The notes beneath the pieces are model-generated. The model saw nothing but the letters and a program-made list of their open reading frames with translations. It was not told the DNA's origin and searched no databases. The translations under genes and the position numbers were made by a program. Shown here in pieces: positions 34,515-48,197 of a stretch of DNA of 64,000 bases (position 1 is the stretch's first letter; each line of letters begins with the position of its first letter). This DNA is from Methanoculleus marisnigri JR1 (lineage in GTDB: Archaea; Halobacteriota; Methanomicrobia; Methanomicrobiales; Methanoculleaceae), in the NCBI RefSeq assembly GCF_000015825.1, contig NC_009051.1:1358695-1422694 (forward strand). Direction: 5' to 3'.

Positions 34515-35674
34515 ATGATACTCTGGTCTGGGATGTTGTCGTTGTGGGCGCGGGGCCTGCCGGGAGCGCCGCGGCGCGGGCGTGCGCAAAAGAGGGGCTC
34601 AAGACGCTCTGTATTGAGGAGCACGGAACGATCGGCTACCCGGTGCAGTGCGCTGGACTGCTCTCGGTCTCCGCCCTTGCCGAGTGCAACGTCTCGAATT
34701 GCTCGGTCTTGAACGAGGTGAGCGGTGCCCGCATGGTCTCGGGTCTCGGAGGAGAACTCCTCTTCGATGCGGGGGTCACGAAGGCTTACGTCGTCGACCG
34801 GTGTCTCCTCGACCGGGAGATGGCACAGAAGGCAGCGGACGCCGGGGCGGAGTTCCGCCCAAAGACCAGTGCATCGGGCATCAGCGGCTCCTCGCTCCTG
34901 ACCCGGGGCGTCCGCGGGCGGGAGGAGATCCCCTTCCGCCTCCTGATTGCCGCCGACGGACCGCGGAGTTCCGTCGCCCGCATGCTCGGCCTGCAGCGCC
35001 CTGCGCTCTACCTCGCCGGGATTCAGGCGGAGGTTCCCTACGAGATGGACCCGCGCTACGTGGAACTCCACCCCAACGCCTCGCCCGACTTCTTCGGGTG
35101 GGTGATCCCGGTCTCGGCGACCCGCGCCCGTGTCGGCCTCTGCGCCCGGGAGCACGCAAAAGACCACTTCGACCGGTTCACCGCCCGCTACGGGGGGAAC
35201 TCGCTCCACCTCGCGAGCGGGGTCATCCCGCTCGGGGTCATGCCCCGGACTTACGGACGGCGGGCACTCGTCGTCGGCGATGCGGCGGGGTTCGCAAAGC
35301 CCACGTCTGGCGGCGGGGTCTACACCGGCGTCCGGTCGGCGAAACACGCGGCCGCCGTCGCCGCGGCGTGCTGTGCGCGCGGGGAGTTCGACGACGGGAG
35401 CCTCCGGGACTATGAGCGGCGCTGGAAAGAGGATTTCGGGAAAGAGCTCGATATCGGGATGAAAGCGCTTCATATGCGCCAGAAGATGACGGCGGAGGAG
35501 ATCGACCGCCTCTGCCGGGCTCTCGACGATCCGGATCTCATCGCGACGATCGTGGAGCACGGTGACATGGACAGGCCGGGCACCCTGCTCCGCAAACTTG
35601 CCCTGAAACCCGCGCTGGCCCGGGCAATGGGCATACTTTTCGCATCGGGAGTACGCCGGATTCTTACCGGCTGA
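34515..35674 (+). CDS. Geranylgeranyl-reductase-family FAD-dependent oxidoreductase, disturbed start
   Basis: The main frame (34544-35674, GTG start, 376 codons) is a flavoprotein of the geranylgeranyl reductase family, which in archaea saturates isoprenoid chains. It shows GAGPAGSAAARACAKEG, PVQCAGLLS, VVGDAAGFAKPTSGGG and a C-terminal lipid-binding half. The expected first beta strand is encoded just upstream in frame (DVVVVGAGPAG from 34532), but no ATG, GTG or TTG precedes it. An ATG at 34515 is one frame off. One lost base near 34525-34531 would join MILWSG to DVVVVGAG. So this is either a frameshift, a sequence error or a shortened start. Confidence 0.8.
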
Positions 35675-35697
35675 GATATGCGACGTGCTTAGTAATA

Positions 35698-35707
35698 CCT
35701 TTATACC
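35698..35707 (+). promoter_or_regulatory. TATA box of the cbiMNOQ operon
   Basis: CCTTTATACC is 31 bases before the cbiM ATG, implying a very short leader and making a leader riboswitch unlikely. Confidence 0.6.
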
Positions 35708-35737
35708 AATACGTAATACAATCGCATCAGGTGTGTC

Positions 35738-36376
35738 ATGCATATACCTGACGCGTTCATACCGATGGGGCAGGCCCTGGTCTACTGGGTCATCGCCCTG
35801 ATCTTCATTGCACTCGCCCTCCGGTGGGCGCGGCGTTCGATGGGAGAGGAGAAGATACCGCTGGTCGCCGTGCTCGCAGCAGGCATCTTCGCCATCCAGG
35901 CGTTGAACATCCCCATCCCCTGGGGGACGAGCGGCCACATGGTCGGTGCGGCGCTCGCGGCAATCGTCCTCGGGTCGCCGTTCGCAGGGGTCTTCGTCCT
36001 GACGCTGGTGCTCCTCGTGCAGGGTATCATCTTCGGCGACGGCGGCATCACCGTCATGGGTGCCAACATCATCAATATGGGCGTCATCGGCGGATTCGTC
36101 GGCTACTACGGCTATGCCGGCATCAAACGCGTGATAGGGAATGCGTATGCCGCCGCCTTCATCGCCGCATGGGCGTCGCTCTTCGTCTCCGCAATCCTCT
36201 GTGCGGTCGAACTCGCAATCGCCGGAACGTTCCCGCTGGTTCCAGCACTCACCGGCCTTGGGCTCTACCATGCGGTCATCGGGCTCATCGAGGGAGGCAT
36301 CACCGCGGGCGCCCTCTACCTGATTGCCTCGGCACGGCCCGACATCCTCGAACACCCGGCAGGGGTGAGCGCGTAA
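35738..36376 (+). CDS. cbiM: ECF cobalt/nickel transporter substrate-specific subunit CbiM
   Basis: A 212-residue membrane protein. The N-terminus MHIPDAFIP carries the metal-binding His-2 of the CbiM/NikM family, and [32 protein letters not shown] and [12 protein letters not shown] are family motifs. It binds Co2+ or Ni2+, both needed in methanogens for corrinoid and F430. It is first in a tightly packed M-N-O-Q operon; its stop overlaps the next start by one base. Metal choice cannot be set from sequence alone. Confidence 0.92.
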   Translation: MHIPDAFIPMGQALVYWVIALIFIALALRWARRSMGEEKIPLVAVLAAGIFAIQALNIPIPWGTSGHMVGAALAAIVLGSPFAGVFVLTLVLLVQGIIFGDGGITVMGANIINMGVIGGFVGYYGYAGIKRVIGNAYAAAFIAAWASLFVSAILCAVELAIAGTFPLVPALTGLGLYHAVIGLIEGGITAGALYLIASARPDILEHPAGVSA

Positions 36377-36726
36377 TGGAGAGAAAGCAGTTCGTCATCA
36401 TCGGCGTCGCGATCGCCCTCGTGATCGCGGTTGCCGCACCGTTCCTCGCCTCCGGAGACCCCGACGGGCTCGAGAGCGCGTTCTTCAGCATTTACGGCGC
36501 AAAGCCCTTCATGGGGAGCGAGCTCGATGAAGATGCCGCCGGCGCCGCAGAGGAGCAGGTGGTCGCCGCGACCGGGAACGACTTCGCGTACGAGGCACTC
36601 ATGCCCGACTACAGTATCCCCGGCATGGATAAGGCCGGAGAGGTGCTTGCGGTCGTTATCGGCACGCTTCTCATGCTGATACTGGTATTCGCCGTCGCGA
36701 GGGTCTCCGCACGGCCCGATAACTAG
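36376..36726 (+). CDS. cbiN: PDGLE-domain protein, CbiN-like component
   Basis: A 116-residue protein with an N-terminal membrane helix, the diagnostic DPDGLES motif at residues 28-34, a short extracellular part (AFFSIYGAKPFMG) and a C-terminal helix. It replaces or resembles CbiN, the small subunit that assists CbiM in metal uptake. It lies between cbiM and cbiO, as usual. Confidence 0.88.
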   Translation: MERKQFVIIGVAIALVIAVAAPFLASGDPDGLESAFFSIYGAKPFMGSELDEDAAGAAEEQVVAATGNDFAYEALMPDYSIPGMDKAGEVLAVVIGTLLMLILVFAVARVSARPDN

Positions 36727-36756
36727 ATACCTGAAAAACCCACACTTTTTGCTATC

Positions 36757-37590
36757 ATGCACCTGCTCGAGACCCGCGACCTCACCCATATCTATCGCGG
36801 CGACGTCCACGCTCTCGAAGGCGTGAACTTCACCGCAGAGAGGAAGTCCCGCATCGCCGTCATCGGGCCGAACGGTGCCGGGAAGAGCACGCTTTTCAAG
36901 CACTTCAACGGCATCCTCAAACCCACGTCCGGCGAGGTGCTGGTCCGGGGCGAGCCTATCACGAAGGAGAACGTCCGTGAGGTCAGGAAGTTCGTCGGGA
37001 TCGTCTTCCAGAACCCCGACGACCAGATCTTCTCCCCCACCGTGGAGCAGGACATTGCGTTCGGCCCGATTAACCTCGGCCTCGACGAGGCGACGGTCGC
37101 CCACCGTGTCGAGGAGGCCCTGCACCTCCTCGGGATCGAGGAACTGCGCGAGCGCGTGCCGCACCACCTCTCGGGCGGCGAGAAGAAACGGGTCGCCATC
37201 GCCGGCATCCTTGCGATGGAGCCGCAGGTGCTGGTGCTCGACGAGCCGACCGCGGGGCTCGACCCCCAGGGTGTCGCCGACCTCGTGGCGTTCGTCAACC
37301 GGCTGCCCGAGGAGTACGGCATGACGGTGGTCTTCTCGACTCATCATCTCGACCTCGTGGCGGAGATGGCGGACTACATCTACGTAATGGATAAGGGAAG
37401 GGTCGTGGGCTCCGGGACAGTCGAGGAGGTCTTCACCCGGCCGGAACTGCTCACCCAAACAAGGCTCGACGTGCCGCCCATACCGAAACTGATCCGGTCG
37501 CTCCGGGAGAACGGCGTCGCCATCGATATGGCATACACCTACGAGGACGCGAAGAAGTCGTTCCTCGACGCCTACGCGAGAAGAGCATGA
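36757..37590 (+). CDS. cbiO: ECF transporter ATPase CbiO
   Basis: A 277-residue ABC ATPase. It has Walker A IGPNGAGKST, Q-loop VFQNPDDQIF, signature LSGGEKKRVAIAG, Walker B VLVLDEPTAGLDPQG and switch histidine FSTHHLDL. The VFQNPDDQ form is typical of ECF ATPases. The stop overlaps the cbiQ ATG by 4 bases. It energises cobalt or nickel uptake together with CbiM, CbiN and CbiQ. Confidence 0.93.
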   Translation: MHLLETRDLTHIYRGDVHALEGVNFTAERKSRIAVIGPNGAGKSTLFKHFNGILKPTSGEVLVRGEPITKENVREVRKFVGIVFQNPDDQIFSPTVEQDIAFGPINLGLDEATVAHRVEEALHLLGIEELRERVPHHLSGGEKKRVAIAGILAMEPQVLVLDEPTAGLDPQGVADLVAFVNRLPEEYGMTVVFSTHHLDLVAEMADYIYVMDKGRVVGSGTVEEVFTRPELLTQTRLDVPPIPKLIRSLRENGVAIDMAYTYEDAKKSFLDAYARRA

Positions 37591-38402
37591 TCGACGATCT
37601 CTACTACATCGAGAAGCATGCTTATCGGACGAGCATCGTCCACCGGCTGGACGCGAGGGTTAAACTCCTCATAGCCCTCGCCGCCATCGTGGCCATCGTA
37701 GCCGTGCCGTACTCGACGAGGGTCTACGAGGTCGGCGCCGCCCTCTTTGCCCTCTTTGCCCTCCTCTGGGCCGCATCGCGCCTCTCACCGGTTGTCTACT
37801 TGAAAAGGCTCGCGCTCATCCTGCCGTTCGGCATCTTCTTAATCGCGTTCCAGGTATTCGTAAAAAATCCATATTACGATGTTTTTCATACGATTGCGAC
37901 CCTCCCCTTCGGGATCGAGGTCTACGCGGAGTCGGTGGAGTTCGCGTCGATCCTCCTCCTGAAGTTCGTCGTCAGCGTATCGTTCATCATCCTGCTCTCG
38001 TCGACGACGAAGATGCAGGACATGATCGAGGCGGCGGGGAGGCTCGGCCTGCCCCGGGAGTTCACCCTCACGCTCGCGATGATGGTCCGCTACATCTTCG
38101 TCTTTGCCGAGATGTTTACCCGGATACGGACCGCGATGGCGACCCGGTGCTTCGATCCCCTCGACCGCACCCTCCCCTACCGCTACCGGCTGCACCAGAT
38201 CGGCTACACGGTCGGGACGATCTTCATCAGGTCCTACGAGCAGGGCGAGCGCACCTACACGAGCATGCTCTGCCGGGGCTACGGGGCGAACGCCGGCCTG
38301 TATATCAGGAAGAAACCCCTCCGCACCGGAGAGACCGTCTTCTTCGCCGCGACGCTGGGTTTCATCGTGCTCTCTTCGGTTCTGATCTATGGGCAGCCGT
38401 AG
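37587..38402 (+). CDS. cbiQ: ECF transporter transmembrane subunit CbiQ
   Basis: A 271-residue T component with about five helices. It carries the coupling motifs AAGRLGLPREFTLTLAMMVRY and YTSMLCRGYGANAG (Ala-Arg-Gly-like signatures that contact CbiO). HRLDARVKLLIAL at residues about 19-31 is the family's N-terminal mark. It is last in the operon and is followed by 160 bases without a gene and then repeat block E. Confidence 0.92.
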   Translation: MIDDLYYIEKHAYRTSIVHRLDARVKLLIALAAIVAIVAVPYSTRVYEVGAALFALFALLWAASRLSPVVYLKRLALILPFGIFLIAFQVFVKNPYYDVFHTIATLPFGIEVYAESVEFASILLLKFVVSVSFIILLSSTTKMQDMIEAAGRLGLPREFTLTLAMMVRYIFVFAEMFTRIRTAMATRCFDPLDRTLPYRYRLHQIGYTVGTIFIRSYEQGERTYTSMLCRGYGANAGLYIRKKPLRTGETVFFAATLGFIVLSSVLIYGQP

Positions 38403-38559
38403 GTGAGTGCGATGTTACCTTGCCAATCAAATTCTGTCCCTGTTGAAGCGTCCAGAGCCTGAAATGGCTTACTTGCGTGTTGCAGACATTATCTCTTCTC
38501 GTCAAAGCGATTCCGGGATACCAACGACAACAATGCAACTATAGCGAGGAAAAGCCCGA

Positions 38560-38870
38560 TCCAGTGGACCGTGGTGGCTATCGCCACGCAGGGGGGTGGG
38601 GACAATGGGGAGTGCGAACGGAGTGAGCATGAGAAACTCGAAGAGTTTCGAGGGGGGAATATTCCCCCCTCCCCGTCAGCCCCTCCCCAAATGGCGATAG
38701 TCACTGGGAAGCCGTGCACGGGATGTAGACTGCGCGTAGGACAGGAGCTTGAGCACCGTCAGGTGCAGGGGCGGGAGCACGAGAGGCCGTGAGGCTTAGA
38801 GGCGCGAACACAGTGAGCGTGAGCACCGCCAGGTGCGAAGTGCGCAGTCCCCTCGAAATCCGTGCCAGGT
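38560..38870. repeat. Mosaic hairpin repeat block E
   Basis: Contains GTGGACCGTGGTGGCTATCGCCAC (near 38564-38587), AAACTC-GAA-GAGTTT (near 38634-38648), GGGGGGAATATTCCCCCC (near 38654-38671), and CACC-GTC-AGGTG and CACC-GCC-AGGTG units near 38755 and 38825. The region 38403-38560 before it holds nothing recognised except promoter-like AT-rich bases. Confidence 0.78.
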
Positions 38871-39005
38871 GCAATTAAAAGAGACAACCGAATGCAAATG
38901 CAGAAGCATGAGCAACATCGCAGACCCGGAACCGTTTCCCGGAACACCATCGGCATACGAAAAAAACCAGATCGTTCATATTCCCCGGCGGTGTATAGGG
39001 AAAGT

Positions 39006-39320
39006 ATGCCCGCAAAGAGCGAATTCGGCAGAGGGTTCGTCGTCAACCTGATGCTGCTTTCACGGCATTTCGGCCTGCCTCCCGAGCGAGCGTTCTACGG
39101 CGCCGCGGATCACCTCAACGACTTCACCGTGCCGGAACAGTTCCGGGGAACCGAGATCGAAGAACTCGTTGAGCGGCTCCGCAAACAGGTGATCTGGCAC
39201 CAGCCCGGCACCCTGGACAAGGAAGATGCTGCCGACGTAAAACGGCTCCTCAACCGGCTCGCGGTCGCGATCGACAGAGAACTCGGCATACCCGATCCGG
39301 ATACGGGAAAATACGACTGA
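39006..39320 (+). CDS. Conserved hypothetical helical protein
   Basis: A 104-residue soluble protein, mostly alpha-helical: GRGFVVNLMLLSRHFGLPPERAFYGAADHLNDF, then IEELVERLRKQVIWHQPG, then ADVKRLLNRLAVAIDRELGI. The composition is normal for the organism and unlike the repeats upstream. The frame opens further upstream to 38862 across repeat sequence, so the ATG at 39006 is preferred. No function is recognised. Confidence 0.65.
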   Translation: MPAKSEFGRGFVVNLMLLSRHFGLPPERAFYGAADHLNDFTVPEQFRGTEIEELVERLRKQVIWHQPGTLDKEDAADVKRLLNRLAVAIDRELGIPDPDTGKYD

Positions 39321-39450
39321 GGGGAGCGCGCATCCCGCCAGGGAGCCGGGATCGGACGGGGGCCGCCGGGGCTTTCCGACCGCGCCTGCGCTGGAGCCCC
39401 ATCGAACCGTTGAGCAGCAGGACAGCCTCAAAATAGAGATTTTTCCAGGG

Positions 39451-39487
39451 CCATATACTATAAGTGCTTATAAAACCAATATATACT
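39451..39487 (+). promoter_or_regulatory. Promoter region of gyrBA
   Basis: Three AT-rich elements (CATATACTATAAG, CTTATAAAACC and AATATATACT) lie 50-85 bases before the gyrB ATG. More than one TATA box or a regulated promoter is possible. Confidence 0.5.
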
Positions 39488-39491
39488 GTGA

Positions 39492-43932
<4,441 letters not shown>

Positions 43933-44170
43933 GCGGCCTCTCCCTCTCTTTTTCAACGTTCGCTCTCTTTGTGCCCCTCGCACCGAATTCTGTCTTTGCG
44001 ATCGCTCCGGAAGCATAGGGGCTCATTCACCCAAGAGATCTGCGTGGCGGTGCTCTGCTCAAGAATCCGGAGATGCCTGTATCCTCGTGTCGATACCCAT
44101 AGGGAAATTCGCCACTCAAAATAGGAAGCTATTTACTCTAAAAGAGAAATATATGTTACGTTGGGAAAAC

Positions 44171-44773
44171 ATGAAACAGAGAACCTATCTCATCTGCATC
44201 GCCCTGGTGGCAATCGGCCTGGTCTTTGCTCTCGGATTCGGCCTGACGACCGCAAACATGATCGTCCCGGTCGTCGCCGTCATTGCCGGCATCGCTATCC
44301 TGGCTCTCTGCCGCCGCAGCGTGACGGAGGTCACGGAAGACGAACTCTCCACGATCCTGCACGGGAAAGCGGCGCTCAGCGCACTTGAGGTGACCATCCT
44401 CATCGCCGCGATCGGATTTGCTGCGCTGATGAGCTTTTCGTCCGGCGGTGGATCCGGCTGGGGCCTGGCAACATACGACAATGGATCGACCAAGGTCTAC
44501 TACGGGGTACTCTCTATCTCTCCAACACTCTCCGTCTCTCCTCTAGATCTGAATTACGAAAGTTACTCCCTGTACGAAGGCTCCTACCTCATCCCCGACC
44601 CGGCAAACCTGACTTTTGACGACGTCATCGCCATTGATGCGATGTTTGCCGAAGGCCACCGCATCCGTGATACGACCCGCGCGTTCGGTGCGGCGCTCGG
44701 CGCGGTCACGGTGCTGTTGACGGCACTGTACGGCGCGTTCCTGTGGTATTACAACAGAAAATACGGGGCGTAA
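44171..44773 (+). CDS. DUF2178-type membrane protein
   Basis: A 200-residue protein with two N-terminal helices (TYLICIALVAIGLVFALGF and MIVPVVAVIAGIAILALC). A cytoplasmic RRSVTEVTEDELSTILHGKAAL segment follows, then a third helix, an extracellular loop (YDNGSTKVYYGVLSISP) and a C-terminal helix. Such proteins usually precede a small XRE regulator, as here. An AGAAATATATG TATA-like box at 44145-44155 lies too near the upstream ATGs (44087, 44153), which supports 44171. It is the first gene of a five-gene operon. Confidence 0.7.
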   Translation: MKQRTYLICIALVAIGLVFALGFGLTTANMIVPVVAVIAGIAILALCRRSVTEVTEDELSTILHGKAALSALEVTILIAAIGFAALMSFSSGGGSGWGLATYDNGSTKVYYGVLSISPTLSVSPLDLNYESYSLYEGSYLIPDPANLTFDDVIAIDAMFAEGHRIRDTTRAFGAALGAVTVLLTALYGAFLWYYNRKYGA

Positions 44774-44778
44774 AGCCG

Positions 44779-44997
44779 ATGAAGAACAGGATCAAGGTCT
44801 TTCGCGCGATGCACGACATGACCCAGGAGGAGCTTGCCGATGCGATCCGGGTCACCCGGCGGACGATCAACTCCATCGAGCGGGGGAAGTACAACCCCTC
44901 CATCGAGGTCGCCTACAGGATCGCGAAAACCTTCGGTGTCACCATCGAGGAGGTCTTCTGCTTCGAGGACGGCGAGGATACGGAGGACCGGCGATGA
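44779..44997 (+). CDS. Small XRE-family regulator
   Basis: A 72-residue YozG/XRE helix-turn-helix protein (KVFRAMHDMTQEELADAIRVTRRTINSIERGKYNPSIEVAYRIAKTFGVTIEEVF) that is almost entirely DNA-binding domain. The start ATG at 44779 follows the upstream stop by 5 bases. Its stop overlaps the ABC ATPase start by 4 bases. It probably controls its own operon. Confidence 0.9.
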   Translation: MKNRIKVFRAMHDMTQEELADAIRVTRRTINSIERGKYNPSIEVAYRIAKTFGVTIEEVFCFEDGEDTEDRR

Positions 44998-45905
44998 TCC
45001 GCTGCGACCACCTGACCAAGATCTACAACAGCATCGCTGCCGTGGACGACCTCTGCCTCGAGATCCCCGCCGGCGAGGTCTTCGGGCTGCTCGGCCCGAA
45101 CGGCGCCGGCAAGAGCACCACCATCCTGATGCTCGTCGGGCTCATCCAGCCGACCTCGGGCGCGTGCTCCATCGACGGGACCGAGGTCGCCGCCCACCCA
45201 ATCGAGGTGAAGAAGAAGATTGGCTACATGCCCGAAGACGTCGGGTTCTACCCCGACCGCACCGCAGAAGAGAACCTCGACTACGCGGCGAGGTTCTACG
45301 GGCTCAGCGAGGCCGAGCGGAAACGGCGGGTCGACGACCTCCTCGCCCTCGTCGGGCTGGACGGCGTCGGGACGAAGGTCGGCGGCTACTCGAAAGGGAT
45401 GCGGCAGCGCCTCGGTCTCGCCCGGGCCCTCGTCAACGAACCCGCCGTCGTCATCCTCGACGAGCCCACGGCAAACCTCGACCCCCGGGGGGTGCTGGAC
45501 TACCGCCGGATCGTCAGGAGTCTTGCCGACCGGGGAACGACCGTGCTCGTCTCCTCCCACATCCTCTCAGAGGTGAGCAAAGTCTGCACCTCCGTCGGTA
45601 TCCTCGCACGCGGCAAACTCATCGCGTCCGGCGACCGGGAGATGCTCTCGCGCGCCGCGATGCAGGACCGGGTGACGATCGACGTCGAGACCGTGACCCC
45701 GATGCCCCGGCTCACGAACCCGGAGATCCTCTCTGCGGAGTATTCGCAGGACACCTGCTCCGCCCGGATCGTCGCGAAGCATGATATCAGCGGTTTCATC
45801 GCAGAGACCCTGTATGCCGAAGGCATCCTCCCCCGGCGGCTGGCGGTCGAGATGCCCGACATGGAGGATATCCTGCTCTCGTATTACGCGGAGGGAACCG
45901 CATGA
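44994..45905 (+). CDS. ABC transporter ATPase
   Basis: A 303-residue ATPase. Walker A is LGPNGAGKST, the Q-loop lies in IGYMPEDVGFYP, the signature is YSKGMRQRLGLARA, Walker B is AVVILDEPTANLDPRG and the switch histidine is VSSHILSEV. The C-terminal 80 residues form the extension common to CcmA/NatA-type ATPases. It pairs with the downstream permease, whose ATG overlaps the stop by 4 bases. The substrate is unknown. Confidence 0.92.
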   Translation: MIRCDHLTKIYNSIAAVDDLCLEIPAGEVFGLLGPNGAGKSTTILMLVGLIQPTSGACSIDGTEVAAHPIEVKKKIGYMPEDVGFYPDRTAEENLDYAARFYGLSEAERKRRVDDLLALVGLDGVGTKVGGYSKGMRQRLGLARALVNEPAVVILDEPTANLDPRGVLDYRRIVRSLADRGTTVLVSSHILSEVSKVCTSVGILARGKLIASGDREMLSRAAMQDRVTIDVETVTPMPRLTNPEILSAEYSQDTCSARIVAKHDISGFIAETLYAEGILPRRLAVEMPDMEDILLSYYAEGTA

Positions 45906-46960
45906 CGCAGGCGGCCTTGCGTATCATCGCGGGCAAGGAGTTCTCCGACCATCTCCGGAGCAGGCGGTTCCACCTCCTCTTCGCGATCCTGGCCGTCGTC
46001 GCCGCCGTCGGCATGATCACCGGAGCGGTCCAGTACTCGAAAGACCTCTCCGACTACAACGCGGTCCAGATGATCGCGGAGGGGGACGACGACCCGACGC
46101 TCGCCGGCAACCTTGCCGGGATGAAACCCTCCGTCCTCTCGGCATACTCCCAGATGGGAATGCTGATGGCCGGTATCGGCGTGGTGCTCGGGATCGCGAT
46201 GGGGTTCGACCTGGTGACCCGGGAGAAAGAGAGTAAATCCCTCAAAAGCCTGCTCGCCTACCCGGTGTTCCGCGACGAGGTGATCAACGGAAAAGCCCTC
46301 GGGGGCGTCGGCGCAATCGCGCTCGCGATGGGGGTCGTCCTGATCGTCTCCGTTGCAATCATGGCCCTGTTCGGCATCGTCCCGAACCTCGACGAACTGG
46401 TACGCATCCTGGTCTTCGGGGTGACGTCGTTCCTCCTCGTCTTCACGTTCTTTGCCCTCGCCCTCCTGATGTCGACGGTCTCCAAAGACAGCGGGAGCGC
46501 CCTGCTGTACTCCCTGATCGTGATGATCGTTCTCTCGTCGTTCATTCCGATCTTCGCGTACACCCCGGTATACTCGGCCGTCTTCGGCGACGCCCCCACC
46601 CCGCCGGGCATGTCCACCTACTCCTACCAGCAGAGTTCTTCGGCCTATACTGTGACATCGGTCGCGGTTGCATACAAATCCGACGATGCCGTAGACCCGG
46701 AAGCCCTCGCGGAGTACGAGCGGGCATCGAGAGAGTACATGAACCAGAAACGGACAATCACCGATATCGTCACGCTCGTCTCGCCGACCGGCAACTACCA
46801 GACGATTCTCGGCGCCGTATCGCAGCCCGCAGGGGAGAATACCCCGGGACTCGGAAACCTCCTCGGCGCCCTCGCCTGCAACATCATCGCCCTGCTTGCA
46901 ATGCCCGCAGCCTTCTTCGGGCTGGCATGGGTCCGGTTCATGCGGGAGGATATCCGGTGA
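45902..46960 (+). CDS. ABC-2/NatB-type permease
   Basis: A 352-residue membrane protein with a first helix near residues 22-42, a large extracellular loop, four central helices (about 85-240), a second extracellular region with many Ser/Tyr (TYSYQQSSSAYT) and a last helix before VRFMREDIR. The segment FDLVTREKESKSLKSLLAYPVFRDEVINGKALG is the coupling-helix region of ABC-2 permeases. It is paired with the preceding ATPase. Confidence 0.88.
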   Translation: MTQAALRIIAGKEFSDHLRSRRFHLLFAILAVVAAVGMITGAVQYSKDLSDYNAVQMIAEGDDDPTLAGNLAGMKPSVLSAYSQMGMLMAGIGVVLGIAMGFDLVTREKESKSLKSLLAYPVFRDEVINGKALGGVGAIALAMGVVLIVSVAIMALFGIVPNLDELVRILVFGVTSFLLVFTFFALALLMSTVSKDSGSALLYSLIVMIVLSSFIPIFAYTPVYSAVFGDAPTPPGMSTYSYQQSSSAYTVTSVAVAYKSDDAVDPEALAEYERASREYMNQKRTITDIVTLVSPTGNYQTILGAVSQPAGENTPGLGNLLGALACNIIALLAMPAAFFGLAWVRFMREDIR

Positions 46961-47274
46961 CCGGAGCCCCCTCCTGGCTGGAGAAGCCGGGCGTGGTGCT
47001 CATCATTCTCCTGGCCGGACTGACGGCGGCGACGGTCTCGAACATCGGCGGGAGGGAGGTCGCCGTCTATCTCATGGCGGTACTGGCGGTCGCGAGCGCA
47101 ATCGTCGTGTACTTCGATGCGACGGCGATCGGTGCCGGAACCCGGGTAAAGACCGAACGGCTCCGCGATATCGAGACATGGAAGCCGGCCTCGTGGGCGA
47201 TCTGGGTCGTCATCTTCTGGCCGCTCTTCCTGCCGTATTATCTCTGGAAGCGGAATGGAATGAAGAGTTCCTGA
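46957..47274 (+). CDS. Small membrane protein at the end of the ABC operon
   Basis: A 105-residue protein starting with GTG that overlaps the permease stop by 4 bases. It has two N-terminal helices (GVVLIILLAGLTAATVSNIG, VAVYLMAVLAVASAIVVYF), a short polar part (IGAGTRVKTERLRDIETWKPASW) and a third helix (IWVVIFWPLFLPYYLWKR). It probably serves the transporter, but no family is recognised. Confidence 0.75.
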   Translation: MTGAPSWLEKPGVVLIILLAGLTAATVSNIGGREVAVYLMAVLAVASAIVVYFDATAIGAGTRVKTERLRDIETWKPASWAIWVVIFWPLFLPYYLWKRNGMKSS

Positions 47275-47368
47275 TGCTTGCTATGTACATCCCAGGCCAT
47301 AGCATCCCCAAAACCGTCCGGAGACGTCCCGGGAGCGTCTCCTCCCCGGCGCCTCTCTCAAAAACAGG

Positions 47369-47554
47369 TTAGAATTCCGTTTTCCTGAAGTACCTGAGCG
47401 CCTCCGGCCGGTGCTGTTCAAGCTCCGCGAAGAAGTGCTCTGCAAGTTGCGGGTCGGAGTCGTTGATCGCCTGCTGCAGAGTGCGCATCAGCCAGCCATG
47501 GATCTCCTGGCCGCGGTCAAGCGTATTCATCACGACGACGACCGCCTCGCCCAC
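47369..47554 (-). CDS. Small conserved hypothetical protein
   Basis: A 61-residue soluble protein: MNTLDRGQEIHGWLMRTLQQAINDSDPQ, then LAEHFFAELEQHRPEALRYFRKTEF. Two or three helices are predicted. An inner ATG at 47530 would give 53 residues. The composition and codon pattern look coding, and no larger frame covers the region. The function is unknown. Confidence 0.55.
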   Translation of the reverse strand: MGEAVVVVMNTLDRGQEIHGWLMRTLQQAINDSDPQLAEHFFAELEQHRPEALRYFRKTEF

Positions 47555-47651
47555 ATCTCGTCTGTCGTTCCATCAATACACCGTACCACCATCTTTTCCG
47601 CGGGTTTTATCCGGCCGGAGGACAACAGGACGTTCGGATGAGGTGTCTGTG

Positions 47652-48065
47652 ATGTTTCGTACGACGATAAAAGTAGATACGCACGGCGAGGGGGAGATCG
47701 TCGACCTCACGCCCAGGGTGGCGCAGGCGGTCGCCGAGAGCGGTGTTCGGGAAGGCCTCGCGAACGTCTTCGTCGCGGGCTCGACCGCCGCCGTCACCAC
47801 CATCGAGTACGAGCCCGGCGTGCTCTCCGATCTCTCCCGGGCGCTCTCGGTCATCGCCCCGGCCGATATCCCCTACGCCCACGATGCGGCGTGGGGCGAC
47901 GGCAACGGCCGCTCCCACGTCAGGGCGGCAATCGTCGGCCCGTCGATCTCTATTCCGGTCATCGCCGGTGCGCTCGCGTGCGGCACCTGGCAGCAGATTG
48001 TCCTCTTAGAACTCGACGTGCGGTCGAGGCGCGAGCGCACGGTCTACGTCACCGTCACGGACTGA
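47652..48065 (+). CDS. YjbQ/UPF0047 family protein
   Basis: A 137-residue protein of the YjbQ family, some members of which have thiamine phosphate synthase side activity. Motifs are GEGEIVDLTPRVAQAV near residue 12, VFVAGSTAAVTTIEYEPGV (the conserved Thr/Glu) near 40 and GNGRSHVRAAIVGPSISIPVIAG, with the metal-site His near residue 90. CGTWQQIVLLELDVRSRRERTVYV closes the family fold. The frame is open upstream to 47463 but homology starts at 47652. Confidence 0.88.
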   Translation: MFRTTIKVDTHGEGEIVDLTPRVAQAVAESGVREGLANVFVAGSTAAVTTIEYEPGVLSDLSRALSVIAPADIPYAHDAAWGDGNGRSHVRAAIVGPSISIPVIAGALACGTWQQIVLLELDVRSRRERTVYVTVTD

Positions 48066-48197
48066 CGCCGGGGACGGGGTGAGATACACAGCCCGATTGC
48101 CGCACGGCGGGCAAAAGAGGTACGGTGTTGCCGGCAACCCGGATTGTATCGCCCTGCTCCCGGTGTTAACCGGAATCGTTCGGGAAGAATGAGTGAT

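Noticed and set aside
35675-35737. Metal or cobalamin riboswitch before cbiM
   Set aside because: The TATA box is only 31 bases before the start, leaving almost no leader.
34466-36355. A 629-codon minus-strand frame opposite the FAD reductase and cbiM
   Set aside because: It crosses two recognised genes and a promoter with no domain of its own.
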